A DNA stretch of 9,735 bases from an uncultured Spartobacteria bacterium (GCA_937901895.1 CALGTD010000148.1:1-9735), one strand, 5' to 3'. Shown: positions 1 through 7,115, counted from the stretch's first letter. Notes: generated by a model not told the origin, from the letters alone. Program-made: numbers and translations.

Positions 1-2
1 AT

Positions 3-1394
3 GCATCCATTGCGATGCAGGAGCGAACTGAAAAAGTGCTTTTGGAAAAGTTTCCGGGCGTGGCCTACACGTTTTCACGCATCGGAACGGCGGAGGTCGC
101 CACCGATCCGATGGGTGTCAACGTCGCCGACACCTATATCTTTTATAAGCCTCTCGAAGAGTGGCCGAAGATCGACGGGAAAACGGTCACAAAGGACGAT
201 CTTGCCAACCGTATGAGCGCAGAACTCGGCATGCAGGTTCCCGGTCAGGCTTACCTTTTCTCCCAGCCCATCGAGATGCGATTCAATGAAATCCTCGAAG
301 GCACACGCGCCGACATTGCCGTGAAAGTCTTCGGCGATGACTATGCCGAGATCGAGAAGATTGCCGGCGAAGTCCGCGAAATTCTGGAAAAGATTCCCGG
401 CGCGGCGGATGTCGAATTCGACGCGCTCGGCAAGGCCCCGCTGTTGGAGGTGACACCGAACCGCGAAGCGATGGCGAAATACAATGTTCATGCGGATGAA
501 ATCAACCAAGCCGTCGAGAACGCGATGGCTGGTGGCGAACCGGGCGTCATCATCGACGGCAACCGTCGCTATCCGATCATCGTGCGGATGCCTGAAACGC
601 TCCGGGCAAAGGTCGAGGAGATGAAAAAGCTTCCGCTGCGCACATCCGAGGGCGGGCTTGTGACGCTCGGACAGGTGGCGGATTTCAAGGTGGACGAGAA
701 GGTCAACAGCATCGCCCGCGAAATGGGCCAGCGCCGTGCGGCAATCATGGTGAACCTTCGCGGTCGCGACGTGGAAAGCTTCGTTCTCGAAGCACAGAAG
801 AAAGTCGCGGAGATGGTGAAGCTTCCAGCCGGTTACACCGTCGAGTTTGGCGGGCAGTTCAAGAACCTTCAGGAAGCGCGGGCGCGTCTGACGATCATCG
901 TCCCGGTGGCATTGCTCATCATCTTCCTGCTGATCTTCATGGCCTTCGGCAGCCTCCGTCAGGCCCTCCTCATCTATACTGGCATCCCGCTCGCCGTGAC
1001 GGGAGGAATTTTCGCGCTCTGGCTGCGCGGGATGCCATTCAGCATCAGCGCCGGTGTCGGGTTCATTGCCCTGTCAGGTGTCGCCGTGCTTAACGGCCTG
1101 ATGATGGTGAGCTATTACAACCAACTTCGAGAGGCGGGAAAGTCCCTGCTCGACTCGGTAATCGAAGGTTCGCTCACCCGACTGCGGCCCGTGATGATGA
1201 CCGCGATGGTGGCGAGCCTGGGATTCCTCCCGATGGCACTTGGCCACGGAGCGGGCGCGGAAGTGCAGCGGCCACTTGCCACTGTTGTTATCGGCGGAAT
1301 CATCAGCTCCACGTTTCTCACGCTCGTCTTGCTCCCGATTCTCTACCAGTTCTTCGAGACCCACTTCGGAGGCCGCAAATCCAAGGAATCCTAA
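3..1394 (+). CDS. czcA: CzcA-type heavy-metal RND efflux pump, C-terminal 463 residues (5' end outside window)
   Basis: Inner-membrane proton-driven pump of the HME-RND family, which moves divalent metal ions from periplasm or cytoplasm through a tripartite channel. The reading frame is open from base 3 and the gene starts before the window. The visible part opens inside the second large periplasmic loop, just after where TM7 would be, with the CzcA-like stretch RIGTAEVATDP (about residues 26-36) and PIEMRFNEI (about 89-97). The periplasmic pore and docking domains run to about residue 295. Five hydrophobic helices follow (about 296-316, 322-342, 347-372, 391-410, 423-450), matching TM8-TM12, and a short polar tail ends the protein. 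Full-length members have about 1040 residues, so somewhat more than half is missing. The TM4 motif that separates HME subclasses lies outside the window, so the metal cannot be assigned. A TolC-family gene starts 3 bases after the stop codon. Confidence 0.93.
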   Translation, partial: ASIAMQERTEKVLLEKFPGVAYTFSRIGTAEVATDPMGVNVADTYIFYKPLEEWPKIDGKTVTKDDLANRMSAELGMQVPGQAYLFSQPIEMRFNEILEGTRADIAVKVFGDDYAEIEKIAGEVREILEKIPGAADVEFDALGKAPLLEVTPNREAMAKYNVHADEINQAVENAMAGGEPGVIIDGNRRYPIIVRMPETLRAKVEEMKKLPLRTSEGGLVTLGQVADFKVDEKVNSIAREMGQRRAAIMVNLRGRDVESFVLEAQKKVAEMVKLPAGYTVEFGGQFKNLQEARARLTIIVPVALLIIFLLIFMAFGSLRQALLIYTGIPLAVTGGIFALWLRGMPFSISAGVGFIALSGVAVLNGLMMVSYYNQLREAGKSLLDSVIEGSLTRLRPVMMTAMVASLGFLPMALGHGAGAEVQRPLATVVIGGIISSTFLTLVLLPILYQFFETHFGGRKSKES

Positions 1395-1397
1395 ATC

Positions 1398-2522
1398 ATG
1401 AAAAAACTTATTTGCCTGCTCGCCTTCACGGTTGTTCCCGCATTCGCAGAGGAACCGGCGCTCACGCCCGACCAACTTGTGAACATCGCCATTTCCGACA
1501 ACCCGGAACTGCAATTCTACGAAAAACAGGTCGCCGCATTGCCCAAGCCAGTGCAGTCGGCAGCCCCGGAAATCGCGCAGCCTCTCGATTTTCCGTCACG
1601 CCAGGCATTCCGCCGCTCCGTGTTGAATCTCGATACGGACCTTGCGCGTCTCTATCTCGCGGAATTCCGCTTCGTCCTCGCGAGCGAAGTGCGGCTCAAG
1701 GCGATGGAATACCAAGCAGCGACCGAATTAGCGGCGACGGCAAAAGATCTCGCCAGCCGCATTACCGCGCTCGTCAAGATGCTGGAAGAAAGGCCCGCCG
1801 CAGGCGTGGAATCGCTCATCGAGCGCCGCATCCTTGAGGGGGCGGCGCTTCCCTTCCTTCGTAAGGCTGCGGAATCGTCCATACGTGCAAAGTTGCTTCG
1901 CACGAAATTGAACGGTCTGATTGGAAAAAAGCCTGACGCGCCATTGGTCGTGACAGGCAGCAGCGTTTTGCCACCGCAAAACACCGCACAAAATTCAGCG
2001 GCACCGCTTCTTTTGGAAATTCGGAAAGCGGAAATCGCCCGAGGGTTCGCCGGGCTCGACGCCGCCAGCGAAGTCGAATCCTTCGCTGTCGGAGGATGGT
2101 TCACCCGCGAGGGACTTGGCGCATCGGAAGCGTTCGAGGGAGTCACCCGGCCCGGTCCGACTTCCGGGGCCACCATGAAGCAAACCAGCGAGCGCCTGAT
2201 TGACGACGCCCGCCGAAAGATGGCCCGAGAAACAGCCCAACGGCAGGCCGCTGTCGAAGCGGCCCGTGAGGTGGTGAATGCGATCCCGCCCAAACTCATC
2301 GAAAATCTGCAATCGGCATCCGACCTTGCGGAACGCCAATACCGTGTAGGCGCGCTCGGCGTCAATCTGCTCATCGAGATTCATCGCGAATACCTCGACG
2401 CCTTGGAAGCCCGCAATGAAGCGGTCATCCAAGCATGGCGCAATGCGCTCGATCTTGAGTTTCTTTCACTGTCCGCAACAGGCCAGCCCGAGGGAAAAAT
2501 CATCGTGAACCCGAAGCCATGA
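1398..2522 (+). CDS. TolC-family outer-membrane efflux protein (CzcC-like), short
   Basis: Outer-membrane channel partner for the RND pump encoded just upstream. A signal peptide (residues 1-17, cleavage after AFA) is followed by the typical start of the mature family, LTPDQLVNIAISDNPEL, in which an N-terminal helix carries the NPEL turn. Long amphipathic helices rich in Ala, Glu and Arg occupy about 75-165 and 255-360, the two halves of the coiled barrel. Around residues 225-245 the sequence FAVGGWFTRE resembles the beta strand that precedes the second helical half in CzcC. At 374 residues it is shorter than most members (about 400-450), and the region after that strand (about 240-255) looks compressed. 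The start has an AAGGAA ribosome-binding site 10 bases upstream. Gene order is A then C; a CzcB-type adaptor is not in the window and would be expected upstream. Confidence 0.8.
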   Translation: MKKLICLLAFTVVPAFAEEPALTPDQLVNIAISDNPELQFYEKQVAALPKPVQSAAPEIAQPLDFPSRQAFRRSVLNLDTDLARLYLAEFRFVLASEVRLKAMEYQAATELAATAKDLASRITALVKMLEERPAAGVESLIERRILEGAALPFLRKAAESSIRAKLLRTKLNGLIGKKPDAPLVVTGSSVLPPQNTAQNSAAPLLLEIRKAEIARGFAGLDAASEVESFAVGGWFTREGLGASEAFEGVTRPGPTSGATMKQTSERLIDDARRKMARETAQRQAAVEAAREVVNAIPPKLIENLQSASDLAERQYRVGALGVNLLIEIHREYLDALEARNEAVIQAWRNALDLEFLSLSATGQPEGKIIVNPKP

Positions 2523-2560
2523 ACCCGGCGTCAACCACATTTGGCTATTCAGATGAAGGA

Positions 2561-2566
2561 AAGGAG
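2561..2566 (+). promoter_or_regulatory. Ribosome-binding site that fixes the start of the STAS-like gene
   Basis: AAGGAG lies 8 bases before the ATG at 2575. The in-frame GTG at 2566 shares its G with this motif, so it is too close to be served by it. The ATG at 2575 is therefore preferred. This is the clearest Shine-Dalgarno sequence in the window. Confidence 0.7.
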
Positions 2567-2574
2567 TGAACGAC

Positions 2575-2967
2575 ATGCACGCTTTTTTTCCACACCCAAA
2601 GGATCATCTGATTATTCTGCGCATCGCAGGGAAGATTGATCCGGTGGATAGGGAATCCATTCGTGAATTACTTGACAGCAGGATTCGAGAGCATCGGAAA
2701 ATCCAAGTATTGATTGAAATTTACGATCCCGAGGAAGCCGATCAAGGCGACACGTTAAAAATGGAGATCATCAACAAAGGACTGCACCGTGGTGTTGAAC
2801 GATTAGCCATCGTCACGGACAAATCGGATGACCAATTTAGCAAGGATCTCGCGTCCGCATTCCCTCTGGCAGAAATAGACTACTTCACGTCGGCTGCACG
2901 CGAGAAGGCCCTTTCGTGGGTTCAAACGGGGAATTCCCCGAATTTCCATCACCGCCATGAGCACTAA
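2575..2967 (+). CDS. SpoIIAA/STAS-like (SEC14-like fold) cytoplasmic protein, 130 aa
   Basis: Small soluble protein with no signal peptide or membrane segment. It shows the pattern of the SpoIIAA-like family (PF11964): an N-terminal strand pair (LIILRIAGKI), an Asp-rich turn after a central strand (VLIEIYD), then a strand with VERLAIVTDK, a helix, and a terminal helix ending in EKALSWVQ. Members usually have about 120 residues, so this is full length. The last residues are His-rich (HHRHEH), unusual for the family and suggestive of metal contact in this context. It overlaps the following P-type ATPase gene by 11 bases, so the two are probably translationally coupled. Its GC content is about 46% over 2581-2820 by hand count, well below its neighbours. 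Its exact role is unknown; a regulatory or membrane-associated role beside the transporter is only an inference. Confidence 0.75.
   Translation: MHAFFPHPKDHLIILRIAGKIDPVDRESIRELLDSRIREHRKIQVLIEIYDPEEADQGDTLKMEIINKGLHRGVERLAIVTDKSDDQFSKDLASAFPLAEIDYFTSAAREKALSWVQTGNSPNFHHRHEH
2927..2940. other. 14-bp perfect palindrome just before the ATPase start
   Basis: CGGGGAATTCCCCG is its own reverse complement. It lies inside the end of the STAS-like gene, 16 bases before the ATPase ATG. As RNA it could form a five-pair all-GC stem with an AATT loop. It could limit or time translation of the ATPase, or be an operator, but one such palindrome is close to what chance would give in a window this long. Confidence 0.3.
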
Positions 2968-5155
2968 ACACGATCACGAGCATACGCCGGGTGATAAGCA
3001 TCACGACGAATCTTCGGCAAAAGCTATCGACATTCCTGGCGACGCCGCACAAGAGAGATTCACAGTCGATGGAATGGATTGTTCCGAAGAGGTATCCGCC
3101 ATCGAACGCGCCGTTAAACCGCTCACAGGCGTGTTCGGCGTCCGCGCCGAGATCGTCGCATCAAAAGTCATCATCTTTCACGATGGCAAGCTCAGCCGGG
3201 CCACCCTCGCCAAAGCCATCAATAAAAGCGGTGTAACCGTCCGTGAGGTCGAAGGTGAGAGCAAGCGCGGCTCCCTGCGGACCAGTCTCGTTGCCATTTC
3301 CGGCGCGGCGACCGGGCTAGGTCTCATCCTCCAATGGCTGGGGTTCAAAACCGGCTGGCAAGCCGACGCCGCCTTCCTTGTCGCGATTGTGTCGGGCGGT
3401 GCGCTGATTTTTCCGAAAGCGCTCCGCTCTCTTCGCACGCTCTCGCTCGACATGAACGTCCTCATGACGGTGGCAGTCTCCGGTGCGGTCGCCATCGGCG
3501 AAACAGCGGAAGGAGCAGCCGTTGTCTTCCTTTTCGCTCTCTCCGAGTTGCTGGAATCATGGAGCGTGGGCCGGGCGCGACGCGCCATCCAAGCTCTCAT
3601 GCAGCTTGCGCCCGACATTGCCCTCGTCAAGCGCGACGGCGTTGTTCAGGAAGTTCCGGCCAACGAAGTAAAGCTCGGAGAAACCATCGTCATCAAATCC
3701 GGGCAGAGAGTGCCGCTGGACGGAGCCGTTCTTTCGGGAATGTCCGCCATCAATCAAGCCCCGATCACCGGCGAATCCATGCCGGTCGAAAAGTCGCAAG
3801 GTGACACGGTTTTCGCGGGAACCATCAACGGCGAAGGTTCTCTGGAAGTCCAGACGACCAAGGCGGCGGGTGATACCACGCTGGCCCGCATCATCAAGAT
3901 GGTCGAGGAAGCCCAGCAGCAAAAGGCTCCCACACAACGGTTCGTCGATGTTTTCGCGAAATACTACACGCCAGCCGTCATGGTGCTCGCGTTGCTAGTC
4001 GGCATCGTTCCGCCGCTTCTCTTTGGCGAGGTCTGGATGGATTGGATTTATCGCGCGCTTGTCCTCCTCGTCATCGCCTGTCCGTGTGCCCTCGTCATCG
4101 CAACTCCGGTCAGCATCGTTTCGGGACTCACAGCAATGGCAAAGCGCGGTGTCCTCATCAAAGGCGGCGCTTACTTGGAAGCGCTCGGCAGCTTGCGCGC
4201 CCTTGCCGTGGACAAAACAGGCACGATCACCGAAGGCAAGCCTCGCGTGCTCGAAGTTCTTTCGTGCAACAGCACATCCACAGCGGAAATCGCCCGTATC
4301 GCCGCTGCCATCGACACGCACTCCACCCATCCGCTCGCTCAGGCTGTTGTTCGTTACGCCGAGGAAAACGGGATCGTCTTCGAGGCCGCCACGGACTATC
4401 AGGCCAAGACTGGCCGGGGCGCGGAAGCGACCATCGCAGGGCACTCCTATTTTGTCGGGAATCACCGCTTCGCACATGAGCTTGGTGTCTGCTCCGAGGA
4501 GTTAGAAGCCACCCTCGCGGAAATCGAATCGAAGGCCCAATCCGTCGTCGTGGTCGGACATCGCCCACATGCCGATTGTAAGGGCGAAGTGCTCGGTATT
4601 CTCGCAGTTGGCGATGCGATCCGTCCCAATGCCGCCGAAGCCATTCGCCGCATTCATGAAGCGGGTATTCGCAAAATCGTCATGCTCAGTGGCGATAATA
4701 CCCGCACCGCCAACGCCATCGCCAAACAGGCCGGGATCGACGAGGCACAAGGCGACCTCCTGCCCGATCATAAAATCGAACAAGTTAAAAAGCTGGCTGC
4801 CGAATTTGGGAGTGTCGGCATGATTGGCGACGGCGTAAATGACGCGCCCGCGCTCGCTGCCGCCAATATCGGGATCGCTATGGGTGCCGCCGGCACGGAC
4901 ACCGCCATTGAAACCGCCGACGTTGCCCTTATGCGCGACGACCTCATGATGGTTTCAGAAGCCATCCGCCTCGGACGCCGCACGCTCGGCATGATCCGTT
5001 TCAATATCGCCTTCGCCCTCGGCATCAAAGCGATCTTCCTCATTCTCGCCCTCCTAGGCATGACCAGCCTTTGGCTTGCTATCCTCGCTGACACCGGGGC
5101 GACCCTGCTGGTAATCGCCAATGCGTTGCGCCTTCTTCGTGTCAAAAAAACATGA
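2957..5155 (+). CDS. zntA: Zn/Cd/Pb-exporting P1B-2-type ATPase (ZntA/CadA family), complete, 732 aa
   Basis: Inner-membrane pump that uses ATP to export Zn2+, Cd2+ or Pb2+ from the cytoplasm. All catalytic elements are present: a His-rich N-terminus, an HMA domain (about 34-100), actuator TGES at 271-274, metal-site CPC at 375-377, phosphorylation motif DKTGT with D419, the HP motif at 458-459 in the ATP-binding domain, and GDGVNDAP at 624-631. The C-terminal helices contain GIKAIF with K691 and DTGATLLVIANALRLL with D712. These equal K693 and D714 of E. coli ZntA and mark the Zn/Cd/Pb subclass rather than the copper subclass. Length equals that of E. coli ZntA. The HMA loop is GMDCSEE, so the usual second Cys of CxxC is replaced by Glu (C42, E45). 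The start overlaps the STAS-like gene by 11 bases, and the stop overlaps the next gene by 4. Confidence 0.96.
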   Translation: MSTKHDHEHTPGDKHHDESSAKAIDIPGDAAQERFTVDGMDCSEEVSAIERAVKPLTGVFGVRAEIVASKVIIFHDGKLSRATLAKAINKSGVTVREVEGESKRGSLRTSLVAISGAATGLGLILQWLGFKTGWQADAAFLVAIVSGGALIFPKALRSLRTLSLDMNVLMTVAVSGAVAIGETAEGAAVVFLFALSELLESWSVGRARRAIQALMQLAPDIALVKRDGVVQEVPANEVKLGETIVIKSGQRVPLDGAVLSGMSAINQAPITGESMPVEKSQGDTVFAGTINGEGSLEVQTTKAAGDTTLARIIKMVEEAQQQKAPTQRFVDVFAKYYTPAVMVLALLVGIVPPLLFGEVWMDWIYRALVLLVIACPCALVIATPVSIVSGLTAMAKRGVLIKGGAYLEALGSLRALAVDKTGTITEGKPRVLEVLSCNSTSTAEIARIAAAIDTHSTHPLAQAVVRYAEENGIVFEAATDYQAKTGRGAEATIAGHSYFVGNHRFAHELGVCSEELEATLAEIESKAQSVVVVGHRPHADCKGEVLGILAVGDAIRPNAAEAIRRIHEAGIRKIVMLSGDNTRTANAIAKQAGIDEAQGDLLPDHKIEQVKKLAAEFGSVGMIGDGVNDAPALAAANIGIAMGAAGTDTAIETADVALMRDDLMMVSEAIRLGRRTLGMIRFNIAFALGIKAIFLILALLGMTSLWLAILADTGATLLVIANALRLLRVKKT

Positions 5156-5571
5156 CTGCCACAATGCATCGTCCGCCACGATACAAACGCAAATCATGGA
5201 GGAGGAAGAATACGCCTCCACCCATAGATCAGAAGAACATTCGGATAATCCGTCTCTGGTTCCTTGGCATGGCAATATTAGCCATAGCAGCCATTTATTT
5301 TTTAAGTGAGCGGAAAGCGCGGCAGAACCTAGATCGGACGCTTGCAAAATGGAAAGAGTCTTATTCTTTGACCGAGGAACAAGTCGAAAAAATAAGAACA
5401 CTCGAAAAACAGTATCACGGAACCAGCGTCTTTTTCAATCCTTCACACACACTCCAAGATGAAACAGACCATCGTATTGCGATCAGCAAACAAATGAGCG
5501 CCGAGGCTGCTGCTCGTTTTCTGTCGCCTAATATCAACAACACTCACCTCCACAAAAACACCAAACACTAA
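5152..5571 (+). CDS. Small single-pass membrane protein with a degenerate CnrX-like periplasmic domain, 139 aa
   Basis: A basic, Arg/Lys-rich N-terminus (1-33) is followed by one membrane helix (about 34-51) and a polar domain that should face the periplasm. The segment SLTEEQ...LEKQYH (72-89) lines up without gaps with SLTTEQ...IEKRYH of the CnrX-like protein encoded at 8895-9353. In this hand alignment the sensing ligands are mostly lost: the two His become L64 and K68, the Glu is kept (E85), the third His is kept (H107), and the Met becomes I111, with about 12 residues deleted between. The C-terminus is Asn/His-rich (about 126-139). The ATG overlaps the ATPase stop as ATGA, so translation is coupled; M5 at 5164 is an alternative start. 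GC is about 43% over three sampled lines, well below the ATPase gene. Function is unknown; it could be an accessory or a former sensor. Confidence 0.7.
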   Translation: MTATMHRPPRYKRKSWRRKNTPPPIDQKNIRIIRLWFLGMAILAIAAIYFLSERKARQNLDRTLAKWKESYSLTEEQVEKIRTLEKQYHGTSVFFNPSHTLQDETDHRIAISKQMSAEAAARFLSPNINNTHLHKNTKH

Positions 5572-5588
5572 AATAGTTCCATAACATC

Positions 5589-6074
5589 ATGAAAAACCCA
5601 CTCCACCTCGCATTAACGGCCCTCGCCATCACTTCGATCTCTCTCTTCGCTGCCGAGGAACACAGTCACGACAAGCCAATTCCTGGGCCAAAAGGTGGCC
5701 GTGTCCTCGAAGTCGAAGGAGGCCATGTTGAGTTCTTCGTCCAAACGGACAAAAAAGTCAGCGTCACCTTTTACGGCAAAGACATGAAGGCCATTCAACC
5801 AGCGGAACAGATCGTCTCGGTCATCGCCGAAGCTCCCGCTGGCAAGGCCAAATTAGAATTCGACAAAAACACCGATGCTTTCGTTTCCAAAACGGAACTT
5901 CCCGAAGGTGACGGATACCGCGTCGTTCTTCAGATTAAATCCACCGCTGATGCCAAGACGCAAAACTTCCGCATCGACTATCACACTGAAATTTGCGGCG
6001 AATGCAAAATGGCGGAATATGCCTGTATCTGCGCGTCTGAAGGCGGCGGCAAGCATGAGGGGCACGGCCACTGA
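5589..6074 (+). CDS. Secreted His/Cys-rich metal-binding protein, 161 aa
   Basis: A signal peptide (about 1-21, ending SLFA-A) leads to a mature N-terminus EEHSHDKP with His residues. The middle (about 35-130) is a beta-rich domain with alternating hydrophobic residues, such as HVEFFVQ and KVSVTFYG. The tail carries C136, C139, C146 and C148 in the form CGEC...ACIC, then a Gly/His end (KHEGHGH). The two Cys pairs and terminal His residues would suit binding of Zn, Cd, Cu or Ni in the periplasm. I do not recognise a named family. It resembles the His-rich extra domains that accompany RND adaptors in some metal-efflux operons, but that is inference. It begins 17 bases after the preceding stop, has no clear Shine-Dalgarno sequence, and is the last + strand gene before convergent genes. 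Confidence 0.8.
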   Translation: MKNPLHLALTALAITSISLFAAEEHSHDKPIPGPKGGRVLEVEGGHVEFFVQTDKKVSVTFYGKDMKAIQPAEQIVSVIAEAPAGKAKLEFDKNTDAFVSKTELPEGDGYRVVLQIKSTADAKTQNFRIDYHTEICGECKMAEYACICASEGGGKHEGHGH

Positions 6075-6080
6075 TGCAGT

Positions 6081-6099
6081 TCGCTCCGAACCGGAGCGA
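6081..6099. terminator. Hairpin between convergent genes
   Basis: An 8-bp perfect inverted repeat (TCGCTCCG / CGGAGCGA) encloses a 3-base loop, AAC. It sits 6 bases after the stop at 6074 and before the converging gene that ends at 6149. There is no T-run on either side, so it is not a textbook intrinsic terminator. It may act in both directions or protect RNA ends. Confidence 0.45.
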
Positions 6100-6148
6100 T
6101 AGCGGGAAAGGCCCAAGCGCGTGATAAGTGAGCAGAATCTGAGCAATT

Positions 6149-6649
6149 TCAGGGTCCGTGATGATGGGCGGGCGGAGTGGAAGGAGTGTCCGGCACCCGG
6201 AACTCGGTATGTCGAATGAGGCCGCCAGGTCGGGCGATGTATGCTGCCACCGCTGAGCAACCGACTGCGGCGAGTAAAGTTACGATAGCCAAGGGAACAG
6301 CCGAGCGGGGCCAGCGCACAGGTGCGACGATAGCGATGGCGGCCAGTCCTGCCATGAGATAGAACGTCCAAACGGTTTGGTCGGCCCGATCCATGTGTTG
6401 ATCGAGCCAATCAACGCCCGCTTCGTCGGAAATCTTGCGAATCATTTTATAGGCTGCCTCCCCCGTTTCGTAAACCGGCCACGTTGAAACGCCTGCGATA
6501 AGTAAAATGACCAAGCCGGGGATTAGCGCCCTTCGCTGCCGCAAAATGAGGCCGACCAATACCCCGATCAACCCCATGAAGGTTCCGATGATGGGCAGGT
6601 GATTGATGAGGACGTGCAGGTAGCCCGGCTGTTGTAATTCGACAAGCAT
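6149..6649 (-). CDS. Four-helix inner-membrane protein resembling DUF2231, 166 aa
   Basis: Hydropathy shows four membrane helices (about 13-36, 43-60, 93-113, 116-140). Motifs seen are HVLINHLP (12-19), TGEAAY (62-67), a polar loop with DQHMDRAD (83-90), and GGLIRHTEFR near 142-151, followed by a Pro/His tail (AHHHGP). His in the first helix and in the loop, plus TGE, resemble DUF2231-type proteins, where such His residues have been suspected of binding heme or metal. H12, H17, H85 and H147 are the candidates here. The ATG at 6649 is chosen because it precedes the first recognisable helix; a longer in-frame reading to 6853 only adds a Ser/Arg-rich shadow of the TRASH-like gene. There is no Shine-Dalgarno sequence. 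It lies 52 bases after the TRASH-like gene and is probably co-transcribed with it. Function is not known. Confidence 0.75.
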   Translation of the reverse strand: MLVELQQPGYLHVLINHLPIIGTFMGLIGVLVGLILRQRRALIPGLVILLIAGVSTWPVYETGEAAYKMIRKISDEAGVDWLDQHMDRADQTVWTFYLMAGLAAIAIVAPVRWPRSAVPLAIVTLLAAVGCSAVAAYIARPGGLIRHTEFRVPDTPSTPPAHHHGP

Positions 6650-6701
6650 GTCAGTTGGGCGCGCGGGGGCATGCGTCCATTTAAGGAATTGCTGGCGCGA
6701 T

Positions 6702-6953
6702 TTACTTCGCTTCCAGGATTTTCTTGATGAACTTCTCTGGGTCTTTGTCGAAATCCTTTTTGCACTGCTTGCAGCAAAGTTTAACTTCCTGGCCCTCATA
6801 GGTGAAGACGACCGGCTTGCCCATCGAGTCGAGTCCTTCTCCTGAGACAACACAGGTCGTCAGTGGGTAGGGTTTCGGCGTGGCATCTGCGGCGTAGGAA
6901 GCACCGACGAGGCCGATTGTAGTGATAGCGATTGCGAGAATAAGTGATTTCAT
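6702..6953 (-). CDS. Secreted TRASH/YHS-like metal-binding protein, 83 aa
   Basis: A signal peptide (1 to about 21, cleavage near SYA) is followed by a compact Cys-containing domain: C34 in TTCVVSGE, then C60, C61 and C64 in LCCKQCKKDF, ending in the helix DPEKFIKKIL. An early Cys, then a strand pair (KPVVFTYEGQEVKL), then CC..C and F...P..F is the pattern of TRASH/YHS domains, which bind heavy metals with Cys ligands. The length is right for a lone domain. The signal peptide puts it in the periplasm. It precedes the DUF2231-like membrane protein by 52 bases, and the pair may work together. A GATAAT box on the minus strand (7018-7023) could be a -10 element, but no convincing -35 was found. 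The start has no Shine-Dalgarno sequence. Confidence 0.85.
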   Translation of the reverse strand: MKSLILAIAITTIGLVGASYAADATPKPYPLTTCVVSGEGLDSMGKPVVFTYEGQEVKLCCKQCKKDFDKDPEKFIKKILEAK

Positions 6954-7043
6954 TGTCTGTTTTTTGTTGAATTCGCCGTCCCGGAAGCGGCCACGACGAG
7001 GAGCTTACTGCGTGAAGATTATCGAAAAGTTTTGAAGATAAAG

Positions 7044-7067
7044 CGGGAGCGGACTATGCCGCTCCCG
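7044..7067 (-). terminator. Probable intrinsic terminator after the 86-aa secreted-protein gene
   Basis: A 9-bp GC-rich stem (CGGGAGCGG / CCGCTCCCG) encloses a 6-base loop; one G-T and one A-T pair can extend it outward. Read on the minus strand, a T-rich tail follows (CTTTATCTTC). It sits 48 bases after the stop codon at 7116 and would separate that gene from the TRASH-like gene. Confidence 0.65.
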
Positions 7068-7115
7068 TTCTGCTGCTATTCAGCTTTCTGGTGTGCGTTG
7101 CGATGAACAACGCTC

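Noticed and set aside
1652..2374. 240-codon open frame on the - strand
   Set aside because: It is antisense to the TolC-family gene and rich in Ser, Ala and Arg, as expected for a shadow in GC-rich coding sequence.
2566..2967. GTG start three codons upstream for the STAS-like gene
   Set aside because: It overlaps the AAGGAG ribosome-binding motif; the ATG at 2575 has proper 8-base spacing.
5853..6410. 185-codon open frame on the - strand across the convergent junction
   Set aside because: It overlaps both the secreted Cys-rich protein gene and the DUF2231-like gene in the wrong frame and has no domain signal.
6650..6853. N-terminal extension of the DUF2231-like protein to 6853
   Set aside because: The added part is a Ser/Arg/Lys-rich sequence in a shifted frame of the TRASH-like gene, has no hydrophobic pattern, and the first helix starts right after the ATG at 6649.
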